Of a stretch of 64,000 nt of DNA, positions 53,192 through 61,571 are shown piece after piece. Below the pieces are notes generated by a model. The model was not told where the DNA came from and made no database searches. It saw only the letters and a list, made by a program, of their open reading frames with translations. The stretch is from Pseudomonas sp. B21_DOA. Its GTDB lineage: Bacteria; Pseudomonadota; Gammaproteobacteria; Pseudomonadales; Pseudomonadaceae. Made by a program: the position numbers and the translations under genes. The stretch is taken from assembly GCA_030544685.1 (NCBI GenBank), contig CP086683.1:868001-932000 (forward strand). The letters run 5' to 3'. The stretch's first letter is position 1; each line of letters begins with the position of its first letter.

Positions 53192-53548
53192 ATGCGCTGG
53201 TCGGGATGGTCGTTGCTGTTGGCGCTCCTGTCGAGTGAAGCGTGGGCTCAGGCCTGCGTGGTGCACACACAGGGCGAACGGCTCGACGTCAAAGTCTGTC
53301 AGCAGAACCGGACGATTCCGCAGAAATTGTTCAATGATGGCTTCTGCCAACCGACGCTGGCCGGGCAGAAGGTCGAGGTGGAATACGTCGACCAGTGCCC
53401 GAACGGAGCTTTCGGCGTATGCAGCAACGCGCAAGTCGCCAATATGCCCTATCGCCAGGATATCCACTATTACGGCGTGGCCACTGACGCGGCGTATCTC
53501 AAGCCGTATTGCGAAGGCCAGAGCCAGGGCGCCTGGCGCAAGCCCTGA
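53192..53548 (+). CDS. Small secreted cysteine-containing protein, unknown
   Basis: A 118-residue exported protein with a signal peptide (MRWSGWSLLLALLSSEAWAQA). The mature part has six cysteines (ACVVH, VCQQN, FCQP, QCPN, VCSN, YCEG), suggesting disulfides, and no other recognisable motif. GAGGAGATCGAAG precedes ATG 53192. It sits inside the zinc cluster, divergent from one CobW gene and convergent with the DUF1826 gene, which suggests but does not prove a periplasmic role in zinc limitation. Confidence 0.75.
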   Translation: MRWSGWSLLLALLSSEAWAQACVVHTQGERLDVKVCQQNRTIPQKLFNDGFCQPTLAGQKVEVEYVDQCPNGAFGVCSNAQVANMPYRQDIHYYGVATDAAYLKPYCEGQSQGAWRKP

Positions 53549-53551
53549 ATT

Positions 53552-54202
53552 TCAGCCGAGCCAGTCGAGGGTCAGCAGCAGACGGCGCTCACCGGGCGCC
53601 GGTTGCGGCGAACGATGGATCAGGCCGAAGCCTTCATTGCCGTGCCATTTTTCGCCTTTGAGCAACGCGACGTCGCCGCTGTTGAGCTGGCGAATCGACG
53701 CTGCACCTTGCGGTTCGGCATTGGCCTGGCCAAGTTGCAGGCGATCCATCGCGCCCTCCTCAAGCCATTGGCTGCCAATGCCAGCGTAAGTAGTGATCAA
53801 GCGCACCGGCACGTGATCGACGTGGAAACGCGGACACATGGCCTTGTCCAGCACACGCAAACGCACGCCGATACGCCGCGCACCGAGCAGGCAGGCGAAG
53901 GCACTGATCAGCCATTTAAGATCGCTCATGAAACCTTCGAAACCTTGCAGATCACGCAGCCCTGCAGCCAGACCGGCGAGATCCGGTTCGGCATCTTCGT
54001 CGGGCAATTCCAGACACAGCGACTCGGCCAAGGGCTCGTTGAGTGACAGCACCAATTGCGCAAAATCGGCAATGTGCACGGGCAGCTGACGTTGCCAGAC
54101 GGCGAGATTGGTCTGGTCTTCCAGGATTCGCGTCAACGTTTGCGGGGTCACGCCCTGGTGCTGATGACGGGTAAGCAGCGGCTGATCTTTGAGTGCGAGC
54201 AT
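53552..54202 (-). CDS. DUF1826 domain protein
   Basis: A 216-residue protein of the DUF1826 family, a frequent neighbour of Zur-controlled genes in proteobacteria. Recognisable blocks are DLKWLISAFACLLGARRIGVRLRVLDKAMCPRFHVDHVPVRLITTYAG and LLKGEKWHGNEGFGLIHRSP, with a CPRFHVDHV motif that looks able to bind a metal and recalls oxygenase-like His residues. ATG 54202 overlaps the CobW stop, so both are co-translated. Function unknown. Confidence 0.85.
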   Translation of the reverse strand: MLALKDQPLLTRHQHQGVTPQTLTRILEDQTNLAVWQRQLPVHIADFAQLVLSLNEPLAESLCLELPDEDAEPDLAGLAAGLRDLQGFEGFMSDLKWLISAFACLLGARRIGVRLRVLDKAMCPRFHVDHVPVRLITTYAGIGSQWLEEGAMDRLQLGQANAEPQGAASIRQLNSGDVALLKGEKWHGNEGFGLIHRSPQPAPGERRLLLTLDWLG

Positions 54203-55407
54203 CAGGCGGCCTCTTCGTGCCAAGGACCGAATGGATCAGGCAGCAAGCGCCAGCCTTCTACACCCGTTGCCATTTCTTCGTCGGTCAGCAGACAGGCATC
54301 GAGTTCGGCGGACAGTTGTAGGAAATCTATGTTTTGACCGATGAAAACCAGCTCCTGCCGGCAGTCTCCTACGCTTTGGGTCCAATTTTCCATGATCGTC
54401 TGGACGCTTTCCTGATCCTCGGGCCATTGATTCTTTGGCACGAAACGCCACCAGCGACCGGCGAATCCATGCCGCATCAAGCCGCCGGCCTGCGACCAGC
54501 TACCGGCATCGGTGGGTTTGCTGGCGAGCCAGAAGAAGCCTTTGGAGCGCAGCAGCTTGCCGTTCAGCCATGGCCGATCAATGAAGCTGAAAAAGCGTTG
54601 TGGGTGAAATGGCCGGCGCGCGCGGTAGGCTGTCGAGGCGATGCCGTATTCCTGTGTTTCCGGGACGTGCTCACCGCGCAATTCCTGTAGCCATCCGGGC
54701 GCTTGTGCGGCCTGTTCGAAATCGAAACGACCGGTGTTGAGGATTTTCTCCAGTGAGATTTCGCCCATCACCATTGGAATGATTTCAGCCTGGGTATTCA
54801 GGCGCTTGAGGATGGCGGTGAGTTCTTCACGCTCGTGCTGGCTGATCAGATCGATTTTGCTGATCAGCAAGACGTCGGCGAATTCGATCTGCTCGATCAG
54901 CAGATCGGTGATGGATCGCTCGTCTTCTTCACCGAGCATTTCGTCGCGAGAGGCAAGGCTCTCGGCCGCCTGGTAATCCAGCAGGAAATTCACCCCGTCG
55001 ACGACCGTGACCATGGTATCCAGGCGCGCGATGTCGGCGAGGCTTTGCCCCTGTTCATCACGGAAGGTGAAGGTTTCGGCAACTGGAAGCGGTTCGGAAA
55101 TGCCGGTGGATTCGATCAGAAGGTAATCGAAGCGATCTTCGCGGGCGAGTTTGCTGACTTCTTCCAGTAGATCTTCTCGCAACGTACAGCAAATACAGCC
55201 ATTGCTCATTTCGATGAGCTTTTCCTCAGCGCGGTTCAGGCGGACATCGCGCTGGACTTCACTGCCATCGATATTGATTTCGCTCATATCGTTGACGATC
55301 ACCGCAACGCGCAAGCCGTCTCGGTTACGTAGTACGTAATTTAAAAGTGTACTTTTTCCAGCACCGAGAAATCCTGAAAGTACGGTGACGGGCAATTTGG
55401 CTGACAT
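54202..55407 (-). CDS. zigA: ZigA-like zinc-responsive COG0523 GTPase
   Basis: Putative zinc metallochaperone GTPase of 401 residues. GFLGAGKSTLLNYVL is Walker A (residues ~11-25), NDMSEINIDG follows, the metal-binding CxCC is SNGCICCTLREDLLEEV near residue 65, ESTGISEPLPVAE is the Walker B-like segment and LISKIDL the base-recognition motif. The C-terminal CobW_C domain has RARRPFHPQRFF and HGFAGRWWRFVP. ATG 55407 is set by conservation; the frame continues upstream without similarity. A Zur-box palindrome lies 124 bp upstream. Confidence 0.92.
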   Translation of the reverse strand: MSAKLPVTVLSGFLGAGKSTLLNYVLRNRDGLRVAVIVNDMSEINIDGSEVQRDVRLNRAEEKLIEMSNGCICCTLREDLLEEVSKLAREDRFDYLLIESTGISEPLPVAETFTFRDEQGQSLADIARLDTMVTVVDGVNFLLDYQAAESLASRDEMLGEEDERSITDLLIEQIEFADVLLISKIDLISQHEREELTAILKRLNTQAEIIPMVMGEISLEKILNTGRFDFEQAAQAPGWLQELRGEHVPETQEYGIASTAYRARRPFHPQRFFSFIDRPWLNGKLLRSKGFFWLASKPTDAGSWSQAGGLMRHGFAGRWWRFVPKNQWPEDQESVQTIMENWTQSVGDCRQELVFIGQNIDFLQLSAELDACLLTDEEMATGVEGWRLLPDPFGPWHEEAA

Positions 55408-55530
55408 TGGATAATCCTTGTTAAGGGCAGCCGATCTGCGCTTTAGATCGCTCTTGGCGTATCGCGCTTCATGTATGCGGGGCAATGAAGGCAATCGATT
55501 GATCGGCAACTCAGGCTGGTTGAGGATTAT

Positions 55531-55543
55531 GTTATAGTATAAC
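55531..55543. promoter_or_regulatory. Zur box between the ZigA-like gene and a small secreted protein gene
   Basis: Perfect palindrome GTTATA-G-TATAAC, the core of the gammaproteobacterial Zur box. It lies in the divergent gap, 124 bp from the GTPase start and 68 bp from the small secreted protein start, so it may control both. Confidence 0.85.
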
Positions 55544-55610
55544 AACTCAATCTTGCCAGTCCGACCCAGGATTTCGCAAATTGCCGCACCACCGACCGTG
55601 GGAATTCCCA

Positions 55611-55988
55611 ATGAACAACGGGTTGAAATACCTGCTTTTGAGCTTTGCTATGTCGCTGGCCGGCCAAGCCCAAGCGCAGATGCCGGCGCTCGCGCACTGC
55701 ACACGCAGCGCTAATCTGCTGGCGTGCGTGGAAGCCGACGGCAATGCCTATAGCGTCAATACGGTGGGCACCACGCTTTACCTGCGCGGATACGAGAAGG
55801 ACGGCCATCGCTATTGGGCGCAGACCAACAGCCGTTTCGGCCAATTAACCTTTTTTACCGGAATCGCCTCCGATGGCGAGGCTTGGGTTAGCTATACCCG
55901 TCGTGTCGGCTGGACGACCATCAACCGCTTTTCCAGTTCAGGCGGTAGCAGCGCAAGGTTCACTTGTAGCCGAATGACGGGCTGCTAG
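55611..55988 (+). CDS. Small secreted protein in the zinc cluster, unknown
   Basis: A 125-residue exported protein. Signal peptide MNNGLKYLLLSFAMSLAGQAQA; the mature part has four cysteines (AHCTR, LACVE, FTCSR and terminal GC) and many aromatic residues (YWAQTNSRFGQLTFFTG). ATG 55611 follows GGGAATTCCC. Placement between two Zur-box palindromes strongly suggests zinc-starvation expression. I know no family for it. Confidence 0.78.
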   Translation: MNNGLKYLLLSFAMSLAGQAQAQMPALAHCTRSANLLACVEADGNAYSVNTVGTTLYLRGYEKDGHRYWAQTNSRFGQLTFFTGIASDGEAWVSYTRRVGWTTINRFSSSGGSSARFTCSRMTGC

Positions 55989-56027
55989 TGAAAACCTTTT
56001 TATGAAAAAAGCATCGCCCAACGGACT

Positions 56028-56040
56028 GTTATAATGTAAC
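56028..56040. promoter_or_regulatory. Zur box upstream of folE2-ABC operon
   Basis: GTTATAATGTAAC, a near-perfect match to the Zur core (one arm position differs), 31 bp upstream of the folE2 ATG. Confidence 0.8.
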
Positions 56041-56071
56041 GTTAAAAGAGGTCAATACTACGGTCTCAACC

Positions 56072-56968
56072 ATGAATGCTCTTACTCTCCCGGATATCGC
56101 CGCACAATCTGCACGCCAGGCAATGCCTCTCGATTGGGTGGGAATGCGTGAGATCGCTCTGCCCGTTTTGCTTGAAGGCCAACGCCTCAGCGCCAGAGTC
56201 GACGCTGGCGTGAGTCTCGATGATAGTGAAGCGCGCGGGATTCACATGTCGCGCTTGTATTTGGCACTCGAAGCGCTCGAACAGCGGAGCCTTTCTCCCG
56301 CTTTATTGCATCAAGTACTCGAGTGTTTTTTGGCAAGCCACCGAGGCTTATCCGAGTGCGCATATCTGAATGTTCACACTGACTTGTTGCTGAAACGACC
56401 CGCGTTGGTCAGCCCCTTAGCCGGCTGGAAATCCTATCCGGCGTCCATTTCAGCGAGCCTGAAACAGCAAATGTTCCACGTGGAACTAAAAATTGAACTG
56501 CCCTATTCCTCGACGTGCCCATGCTCCGCAGCCTTGGCAAGACAGCTGATCCAACAGCAATTCATTGACGATTTCGCTAACAAGACTCTGCAACATGAAG
56601 ATGTCCTGGCATGGCTCGGCTCAACCAAAGGGATCGTAGCGACACCGCACAGCCAACGCAGCTACGCACAACTGCACCTGCAACTCGACAACTTCATCGA
56701 TGAGCTACCGCTGACCGCGATCATCGATGACGCTGAAGCAGCCCTCGGCACCGCCGTGCAGACCGCAGTAAAACGCCCCGACGAGCAAGCCTTCGCACTC
56801 GCCAATGGGCAGAACCTGATGTTCTGCGAAGACGCCGCGCGCCGTCTCAACCTGGCACTGCAACGCACGCCCGGCATCAACCAATTCCACATTCGCGTGA
56901 TCCACGCCGAAAGCCTGCATGCCCACGACGCTGTTGCAGAGAGCAGTTGGCAACGGGAGCAGCCATGA
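56072..56968 (+). CDS. folE2: FolE2, zinc-independent GTP cyclohydrolase I (type IB)
   Basis: Makes dihydroneopterin triphosphate for folate and related pterins using metals other than zinc, thus replacing FolE when zinc is short. The 298-residue tunnelling-fold protein carries DWVGMREIALPVLL, KGIHMSRLY-like RGIHMSRLYLALEAL, the cysteine-containing SSTCPCSAALARQL and ATPHSQRSYAQLHL. It begins right after a Zur box and its stop overlaps the ABC ATPase start, so it heads a four-gene operon. Confidence 0.93.
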   Translation: MNALTLPDIAAQSARQAMPLDWVGMREIALPVLLEGQRLSARVDAGVSLDDSEARGIHMSRLYLALEALEQRSLSPALLHQVLECFLASHRGLSECAYLNVHTDLLLKRPALVSPLAGWKSYPASISASLKQQMFHVELKIELPYSSTCPCSAALARQLIQQQFIDDFANKTLQHEDVLAWLGSTKGIVATPHSQRSYAQLHLQLDNFIDELPLTAIIDDAEAALGTAVQTAVKRPDEQAFALANGQNLMFCEDAARRLNLALQRTPGINQFHIRVIHAESLHAHDAVAESSWQREQP

Positions 56969-57633
56969 TCCGCTGCCAATCGCTGGTCTGGGGCACGCCT
57001 GGCCAACCGCTGACGACGCCTCTGAGTCTTGAGTTCGAAAGCGCCAGCCTGACCGCCATCATCGGCGCCAACGGCTGCGGCAAAAGCAGCCTGCTGAAAG
57101 TCATCGCCGGTTTGCAAAAACCTTTGGCTGGCAAAGTTGACATGGCTGTTCCACGACAAAGCGGAATTTCCTATCTGCCGCAACAGCAGCACCTTGATCG
57201 CCAATTCCCAATCAGCCTCGAAGAGCTCATCGCCGCAGGTTTCTGGGGCCGTCGGCTCTCGACACAACTGCGCACACAGCGACTGAAAAACGCATTGGAA
57301 GACTGGCACTTGAGTGGGCTCGAACAGCGCCCGTTGATGGCTCTGTCAGGCGGTGAGTTACAACGCGCCTTGCTCGCACGCCTGAGCCTCGCTGACGCCC
57401 CGGTGCTGTTGCTCGATGAACCGCACGCCGCACTCGACGAACTCGGCCAGCAACTGCTCTGGCAACACATCCACCACTGGCACGCCGAGGGCCGGACACT
57501 GGTCGTGGTCTGCCATGATCTGGCGGCTGTCCGCCAACACATTCCGAATACCCTGCTGATCAAAAACGGCCACTGCGTGTACGGAGCCAGTCGGGAAATG
57601 ATCCAGCCGACAGCGCGCATGCAGGTGGCCTGA
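56965..57633 (+). CDS. Metal ABC transporter ATP-binding protein (ZnuC-like)
   Basis: ATPase subunit of a zinc/manganese-type importer, 222 residues. Walker A is IIGANGCGKSSLLKVI (~residue 35), the Q-loop is SYLPQQQHLDRQFP, the signature is LSGGELQRALLARL and Walker B is PVLLLDEPHAALD. ATG 56965 overlaps the folE2 stop (ATGA). Zur-box control and co-transcription with folE2 favour zinc as substrate. It is probably a second system besides the standard znuABC. Confidence 0.92.
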   Translation: MIRCQSLVWGTPGQPLTTPLSLEFESASLTAIIGANGCGKSSLLKVIAGLQKPLAGKVDMAVPRQSGISYLPQQQHLDRQFPISLEELIAAGFWGRRLSTQLRTQRLKNALEDWHLSGLEQRPLMALSGGELQRALLARLSLADAPVLLLDEPHAALDELGQQLLWQHIHHWHAEGRTLVVVCHDLAAVRQHIPNTLLIKNGHCVYGASREMIQPTARMQVA

Positions 57634-58502
57634 TGCTCGCCACCCTCAGCCATTTCTGGCAACCCTTCGGCGACTTCGTGTTCATGCGCAGGGCCTTGCT
57701 TGGCGGCTTGGTGCTGGCGTGCAGCACGGCACCCTTGGGCGTGTTTCTGATTCTCAGACGGATGAGTCTGATCGGTGACGCTGTCGCCCACGGCATTCTC
57801 CCCGGTGCAGCGCTGGGATTCTGGTTTGCCGGTCTGAGCCTTCCCGCCCTCACCCTCGGTGGCCTGGGAGCCGGTCTGAGCATGGCCGGACTGGCGGCCT
57901 GGATCACCCGGCGTACGGGTTTGCGCGAGGACGCCAGCCTCGCCGCGATCTATCCGATCTCACTGGCCAGCGGCGTGCTGATTCTCGGCCTCGCCGGCAA
58001 ACGCCTCGATCTTTTGCATCTGTTGTTCGGCTCGGCGCTAGCCGTGGATGGACCGACGCTGACCGGCATGCTTTGGGTCTCGGCGATCAGCCTCATGGCC
58101 ATGGCCGCGATCTACAAACCCCTGCTGTTGGACACACTCGACCCGCTGTTCTTGCGCACGGTCAGTCGTCTCGGGCCGCTGGCTCATGGCGTGTTCCTGA
58201 CTCTGGTCGTGCTGAATCTGGTGATCGGCTTTCAGGCCATCGGCGCACTGATGGTAGTCGGGCTGATGATGCTTCCGGCTGCCGCGTCGAGATTCTGGAG
58301 TCGTCGTCTGCCGATACTGATTGCCGTCGCCGCCGTCATGGGCTGCGTGTCGGTGTGGCTGGGTTTGCTGCTGTCGTTCTACTACTCGCTGCCCAGCGGC
58401 CCGGCCATCGTGCTGGTCGCGGGGGTCGGCTATCTGCTGTCGGTGGTGTGCGGACCGGTCCACGGTTTGCTGCGCCGCCCGCCTTTGCTCACATCCCAAT
58501 GA
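57633..58502 (+). CDS. Metal ABC transporter permease (ZnuB-like)
   Basis: ABC-3 family permease of 289 residues with about eight hydrophobic segments. FMRRALLGGLVLACSTAPLGVFLILRRMSLIGDAVAHGILPG near the start and GFQAIGALMVVGLMMLPAAASRFW near residue 205 are family signatures. The start overlaps the ATPase stop by one base (TGATG). Confidence 0.93.
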   Translation: MLATLSHFWQPFGDFVFMRRALLGGLVLACSTAPLGVFLILRRMSLIGDAVAHGILPGAALGFWFAGLSLPALTLGGLGAGLSMAGLAAWITRRTGLREDASLAAIYPISLASGVLILGLAGKRLDLLHLLFGSALAVDGPTLTGMLWVSAISLMAMAAIYKPLLLDTLDPLFLRTVSRLGPLAHGVFLTLVVLNLVIGFQAIGALMVVGLMMLPAAASRFWSRRLPILIAVAAVMGCVSVWLGLLLSFYYSLPSGPAIVLVAGVGYLLSVVCGPVHGLLRRPPLLTSQ

Positions 58503-58513
58503 GGTGTTTCCCG

Positions 58514-59389
58514 ATGCGCGCTCTACTCGTGCTGTTCAGCCTGATGCTGTCGATGTCCTTGTCGGCCGCCGAAAAACTGCCGGTGGTCACCAGCTTCAGC
58601 ATCCTCGCCGACATGGTTCATCAGGTCGGCGGCGAGCACGTTGAGATCACCAACATGGTCGGCGCGGATGCCGATGCGCACACCTACGAGCCGACCCCGG
58701 ATGACGCCAAGGCGTTGCTCAAAGCCAAACTGATCATCAAGAATGGCCTCGGTTTCGAGCCTTGGCTGGATCGCCTGGTGAGCAGCACCGACAGCAGGGC
58801 GACGGTGATCAGTGCCAGTCACGGGGTGATTCCACGTTCGCTCGATGAAGACGGCGAAACCGTTCCGGATCCACACGCCTGGCACAATCTGGCGAACGCC
58901 GAGTTGTATGTCGCCAACATCACCAAAGCGCTGATTGCCGCTGACCCGGCCAACAAGGCTGACTACGAGCGCAACAGCCAGACCTATCTCAAACAGATCT
59001 ACACTCTGCTCGCCGAAGCCAAGAGCAAACTTGGCGCACTGCCGCCGGGCAATCGCAAGATTGTTACCAGCCATGATGCCTTCGGCTATTTAGGTCAGGC
59101 CTATGGCATCGACTTTATCGCGCCACAGGGTTTGTCCACCGAACGCGAACCCTCTGCCGCCGAAGTGGCTGCGCTGATCACGCAGATTCGCCAGGCCAAG
59201 GTCAAAGCGGTGTTCATGGAAAACATCAAGGACGCGCGCCTGCTCAAGCAGATCGCGGATGAAAGCGGTGCGCACATCGGCGGCACACTGTACTCGGATG
59301 CACTGGCGGCGAGTGGACCGGCGAGCACCTTTACCGGGCTGTTCGAATACAACCTCAATACGCTGTACAAGGCGTTGAGCCAGCCATGA
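58514..59389 (+). CDS. Metal ABC transporter substrate-binding protein (ZnuA/TroA-like)
   Basis: Periplasmic metal receptor of cluster A-I, 291 residues. Signal peptide MRALLVLFSLMLSMSLSAAE; metal ligands are likely His in ADAHTYEPTPDDAK (~residue 57), DPHAWHNLANAELY (~120), TSHDAFGYLGQAYG (~190) and the late Asp in GTLYSDALAASG (~265). It lacks the long His-rich loop of many ZnuA proteins. ATG 58514 with AGGTG upstream is preferred to ATG 58499. Last gene of the folE2 operon. Confidence 0.92.
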   Translation: MRALLVLFSLMLSMSLSAAEKLPVVTSFSILADMVHQVGGEHVEITNMVGADADAHTYEPTPDDAKALLKAKLIIKNGLGFEPWLDRLVSSTDSRATVISASHGVIPRSLDEDGETVPDPHAWHNLANAELYVANITKALIAADPANKADYERNSQTYLKQIYTLLAEAKSKLGALPPGNRKIVTSHDAFGYLGQAYGIDFIAPQGLSTEREPSAAEVAALITQIRQAKVKAVFMENIKDARLLKQIADESGAHIGGTLYSDALAASGPASTFTGLFEYNLNTLYKALSQP

Positions 59390-59409
59390 GCTGTGTGGTG
59401 TTCTGGCGA

Positions 59410-59434
59410 TTCGCGAGCAGGCTCGCTCCCACAG
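59410..59434. repeat. REP element (single)
   Basis: TTCGCGAGCAGGCTCGCTCC followed by CACAG, a solitary REP between convergent genes. Confidence 0.85.
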
Positions 59435-59471
59435 TTGGAATGGGTTACAGCTGGGGAGCGCGGCGAAGGGT

Positions 59472-59990
59472 TTATGCGCGAGGTTTTACCGTACCGCAAT
59501 CCTGACCCAGCCACACCGCACGGGTTTCCAGACTGCCTTTCTGGTTGATGCCAATGGCGTTGAAGGTGCCATTGGCGACGGTGGTGAATTCGCGGTCACT
59601 GAGGAATGTCGCTACGCCAGTGCCTTGGGCTTTCGGGCAGCTGAAGCGGAATTTCCATTGGTTGCCAGTGCGCTCGGTGATCTGTTGTTTGCAGCCCGAT
59701 TGCGGGTCGGCCAACGGAATGTCGTTGGTCGCCACTTGCTGCGGTGTCAGGCAGGCGCGGATGCCTTTGCCGCCGATATTGATGCCATTCTTCTCCAGCG
59801 CCGCGCGTTGCTGGGGAGTGATCTGGCCTTGGATCTGGCCAAGAATCGATTGCACGTCCATGGCCTGATCATCGACCTTCAGATTGCTCGAAGTCATCTC
59901 CCACAATCCTGGCTGCAGCATTTGTGCCTGTGCAACCACCGGCAAAGCCAAACCCATGCCCAGCGCCAAACCCAGCAGACGAACGTTCAT
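59472..59990 (-). CDS. DUF3617 domain exported protein
   Basis: A 172-residue exported protein of unknown function. Signal peptide MNVRLLGLALGMGLALPVVAQA, then the DUF3617 start QMLQPGLWEMTSSNLKVDD, and ACLTPQQVATNDIPLADPQSGCKQQ with cysteine pairs. Standalone gene, no informative neighbours. Confidence 0.88.
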   Translation of the reverse strand: MNVRLLGLALGMGLALPVVAQAQMLQPGLWEMTSSNLKVDDQAMDVQSILGQIQGQITPQQRAALEKNGINIGGKGIRACLTPQQVATNDIPLADPQSGCKQQITERTGNQWKFRFSCPKAQGTGVATFLSDREFTTVANGTFNAIGINQKGSLETRAVWLGQDCGTVKPRA

Positions 59991-60121
59991 CGAGAAACTC
60001 CTGATCAGTTGTGGCCGTTAGACGCCGGCCGGTTGCGTCGGTTCATGCACCGATTAAATAGAGACATTCGCCGCGGAACATGGTCTGTTAAGCATTGCAT
60101 TTCGCGGAGCAAGGCTGCCCC

Positions 60122-61561
60122 ATGGATTTTTTCGGACCGCACATTTTCGGTTACCTGATCGCCCTGTTGCACACACTCGGGTCGATCGCGGCGATCCATG
60201 CGGTGCTCACCGTACGCACCGCGCAAGGCTCGATCGCCTGGGCATTGTCGCTGATCTTCATTCCTTACCTCACGCTTATTCCGTATCTGGTCTTTGGTCG
60301 CAGCACCTTCGATGGCTACATCAAGGCCCGGCGCCAGGCCAACGAGCAGATGCGCCTGGCCATCTCCGAATTGAACTGGCGCCCGTGGGTGGAAGAAGCC
60401 CTCGCCGCTCGCGCTTCGAGTGCCTACGCCTCACTGCGCGCGATGCCTAAACTGGGGCGCATGCCGTGCCTGGCGAACAACGAAGTGCAACTGCTGGTGA
60501 ACGGCACCGCGACCTTCGATGCGATTTTCCAGGCGATCGCACAAGCGAAGGAAGCCGTGCTGATCCAGTTTTTCATCATCCACGACGATCGGCTCGGCCA
60601 GCGCTTGCGTGACTTGCTGTTGAAGAAGGCCACCGAAGGCGTGTCCGTTCATTTACTCTACGACCGCATTGGCAGCCACGCCCTGCCCCATCATTACGTG
60701 CAGGCATTGCGTGATGCCGGTGTCGAGGTCAAAGCCTTCGCCACGCGCAGCGGCTGGCTCAACCGCTTTCAGGTCAACTTCCGCAACCACCGAAAAATCG
60801 TCGTGGTCGATGGCGTAGTCGGCTTTGTCGGCGGGCATAACGTCGGCGATGAGTACATGGGTGAGAAGCCGCCACTGGCGCCGTGGCGTGACACCCACGT
60901 CAAAGTACGCGGGCCGGTGGTGGCCTGCATGCAGGAATCGTTTGCGGAAGACTGGTTCTGGGCTGCTCGAACATTGCCACCGTTGATCCTCCCGGATGCG
61001 TATCCGGAGGATGGCGTGCTTTGCCAATTGCTCGCCAGCGGCCCGGCGGATGCCTACGAAACCTGCTCGCTGTTTTTCGTCGAAGCCATTCATGCGGCAA
61101 CGCAGCGGGTATGGATCACCAGCCCTTACTTCGTCCCGGACGAAGCGGTGTTCGCGGCATTGAGGCTGGCGGTGCTACGCGGGGTCGATGTTCGACTGCT
61201 GTTGCCGTCGCGGCCTGATCACCGCATCGTCTATGCCGCGTCCAGCCTGTATGCCTTTGAGGCGGTGCGTGCCGGCGTTCGGGTGTTCCGCTATCGACCG
61301 GGTTTTCTGCACCAGAAAGTGGTATTGATCGACAGCGAGATCAGCGCCATCGGCAGCGCCAATCTGGACAATCGCTCGTTCCGCCTGAATTTCGAAGTGA
61401 TGTTGTTGACCGTTGACAGCGAGTTCGCCGCCTCCGTGGAACGCATGCTCAACGAGGATTTCGCCCAAGCCGATGAAGTGGCCAAAGAAGAAAGCCGGGA
61501 GATCCACCGCCTGCAGCAGGTCGGCATGCGGATCGCCCGGCTGATTTCGCCGATACTCTGA
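60122..61561 (+). CDS. clsA: Cardiolipin synthase A
   Basis: Inner-membrane phospholipase-D-superfamily enzyme that condenses two phosphatidylglycerols into cardiolipin. The 479-residue protein has two N-terminal membrane helices (residues ~5-60) and two HKD motifs: [27 protein letters not shown] near 222-248 and [25 protein letters not shown] near 397-421. ATG 60122 (MDFFGPHIF) is chosen because the N-terminal helix starts there, with AGCAAGG upstream. Confidence 0.94.
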   Translation: MDFFGPHIFGYLIALLHTLGSIAAIHAVLTVRTAQGSIAWALSLIFIPYLTLIPYLVFGRSTFDGYIKARRQANEQMRLAISELNWRPWVEEALAARASSAYASLRAMPKLGRMPCLANNEVQLLVNGTATFDAIFQAIAQAKEAVLIQFFIIHDDRLGQRLRDLLLKKATEGVSVHLLYDRIGSHALPHHYVQALRDAGVEVKAFATRSGWLNRFQVNFRNHRKIVVVDGVVGFVGGHNVGDEYMGEKPPLAPWRDTHVKVRGPVVACMQESFAEDWFWAARTLPPLILPDAYPEDGVLCQLLASGPADAYETCSLFFVEAIHAATQRVWITSPYFVPDEAVFAALRLAVLRGVDVRLLLPSRPDHRIVYAASSLYAFEAVRAGVRVFRYRPGFLHQKVVLIDSEISAIGSANLDNRSFRLNFEVMLLTVDSEFAASVERMLNEDFAQADEVAKEESREIHRLQQVGMRIARLISPIL

Positions 61562-61571
61562 GCGCCCCGTT

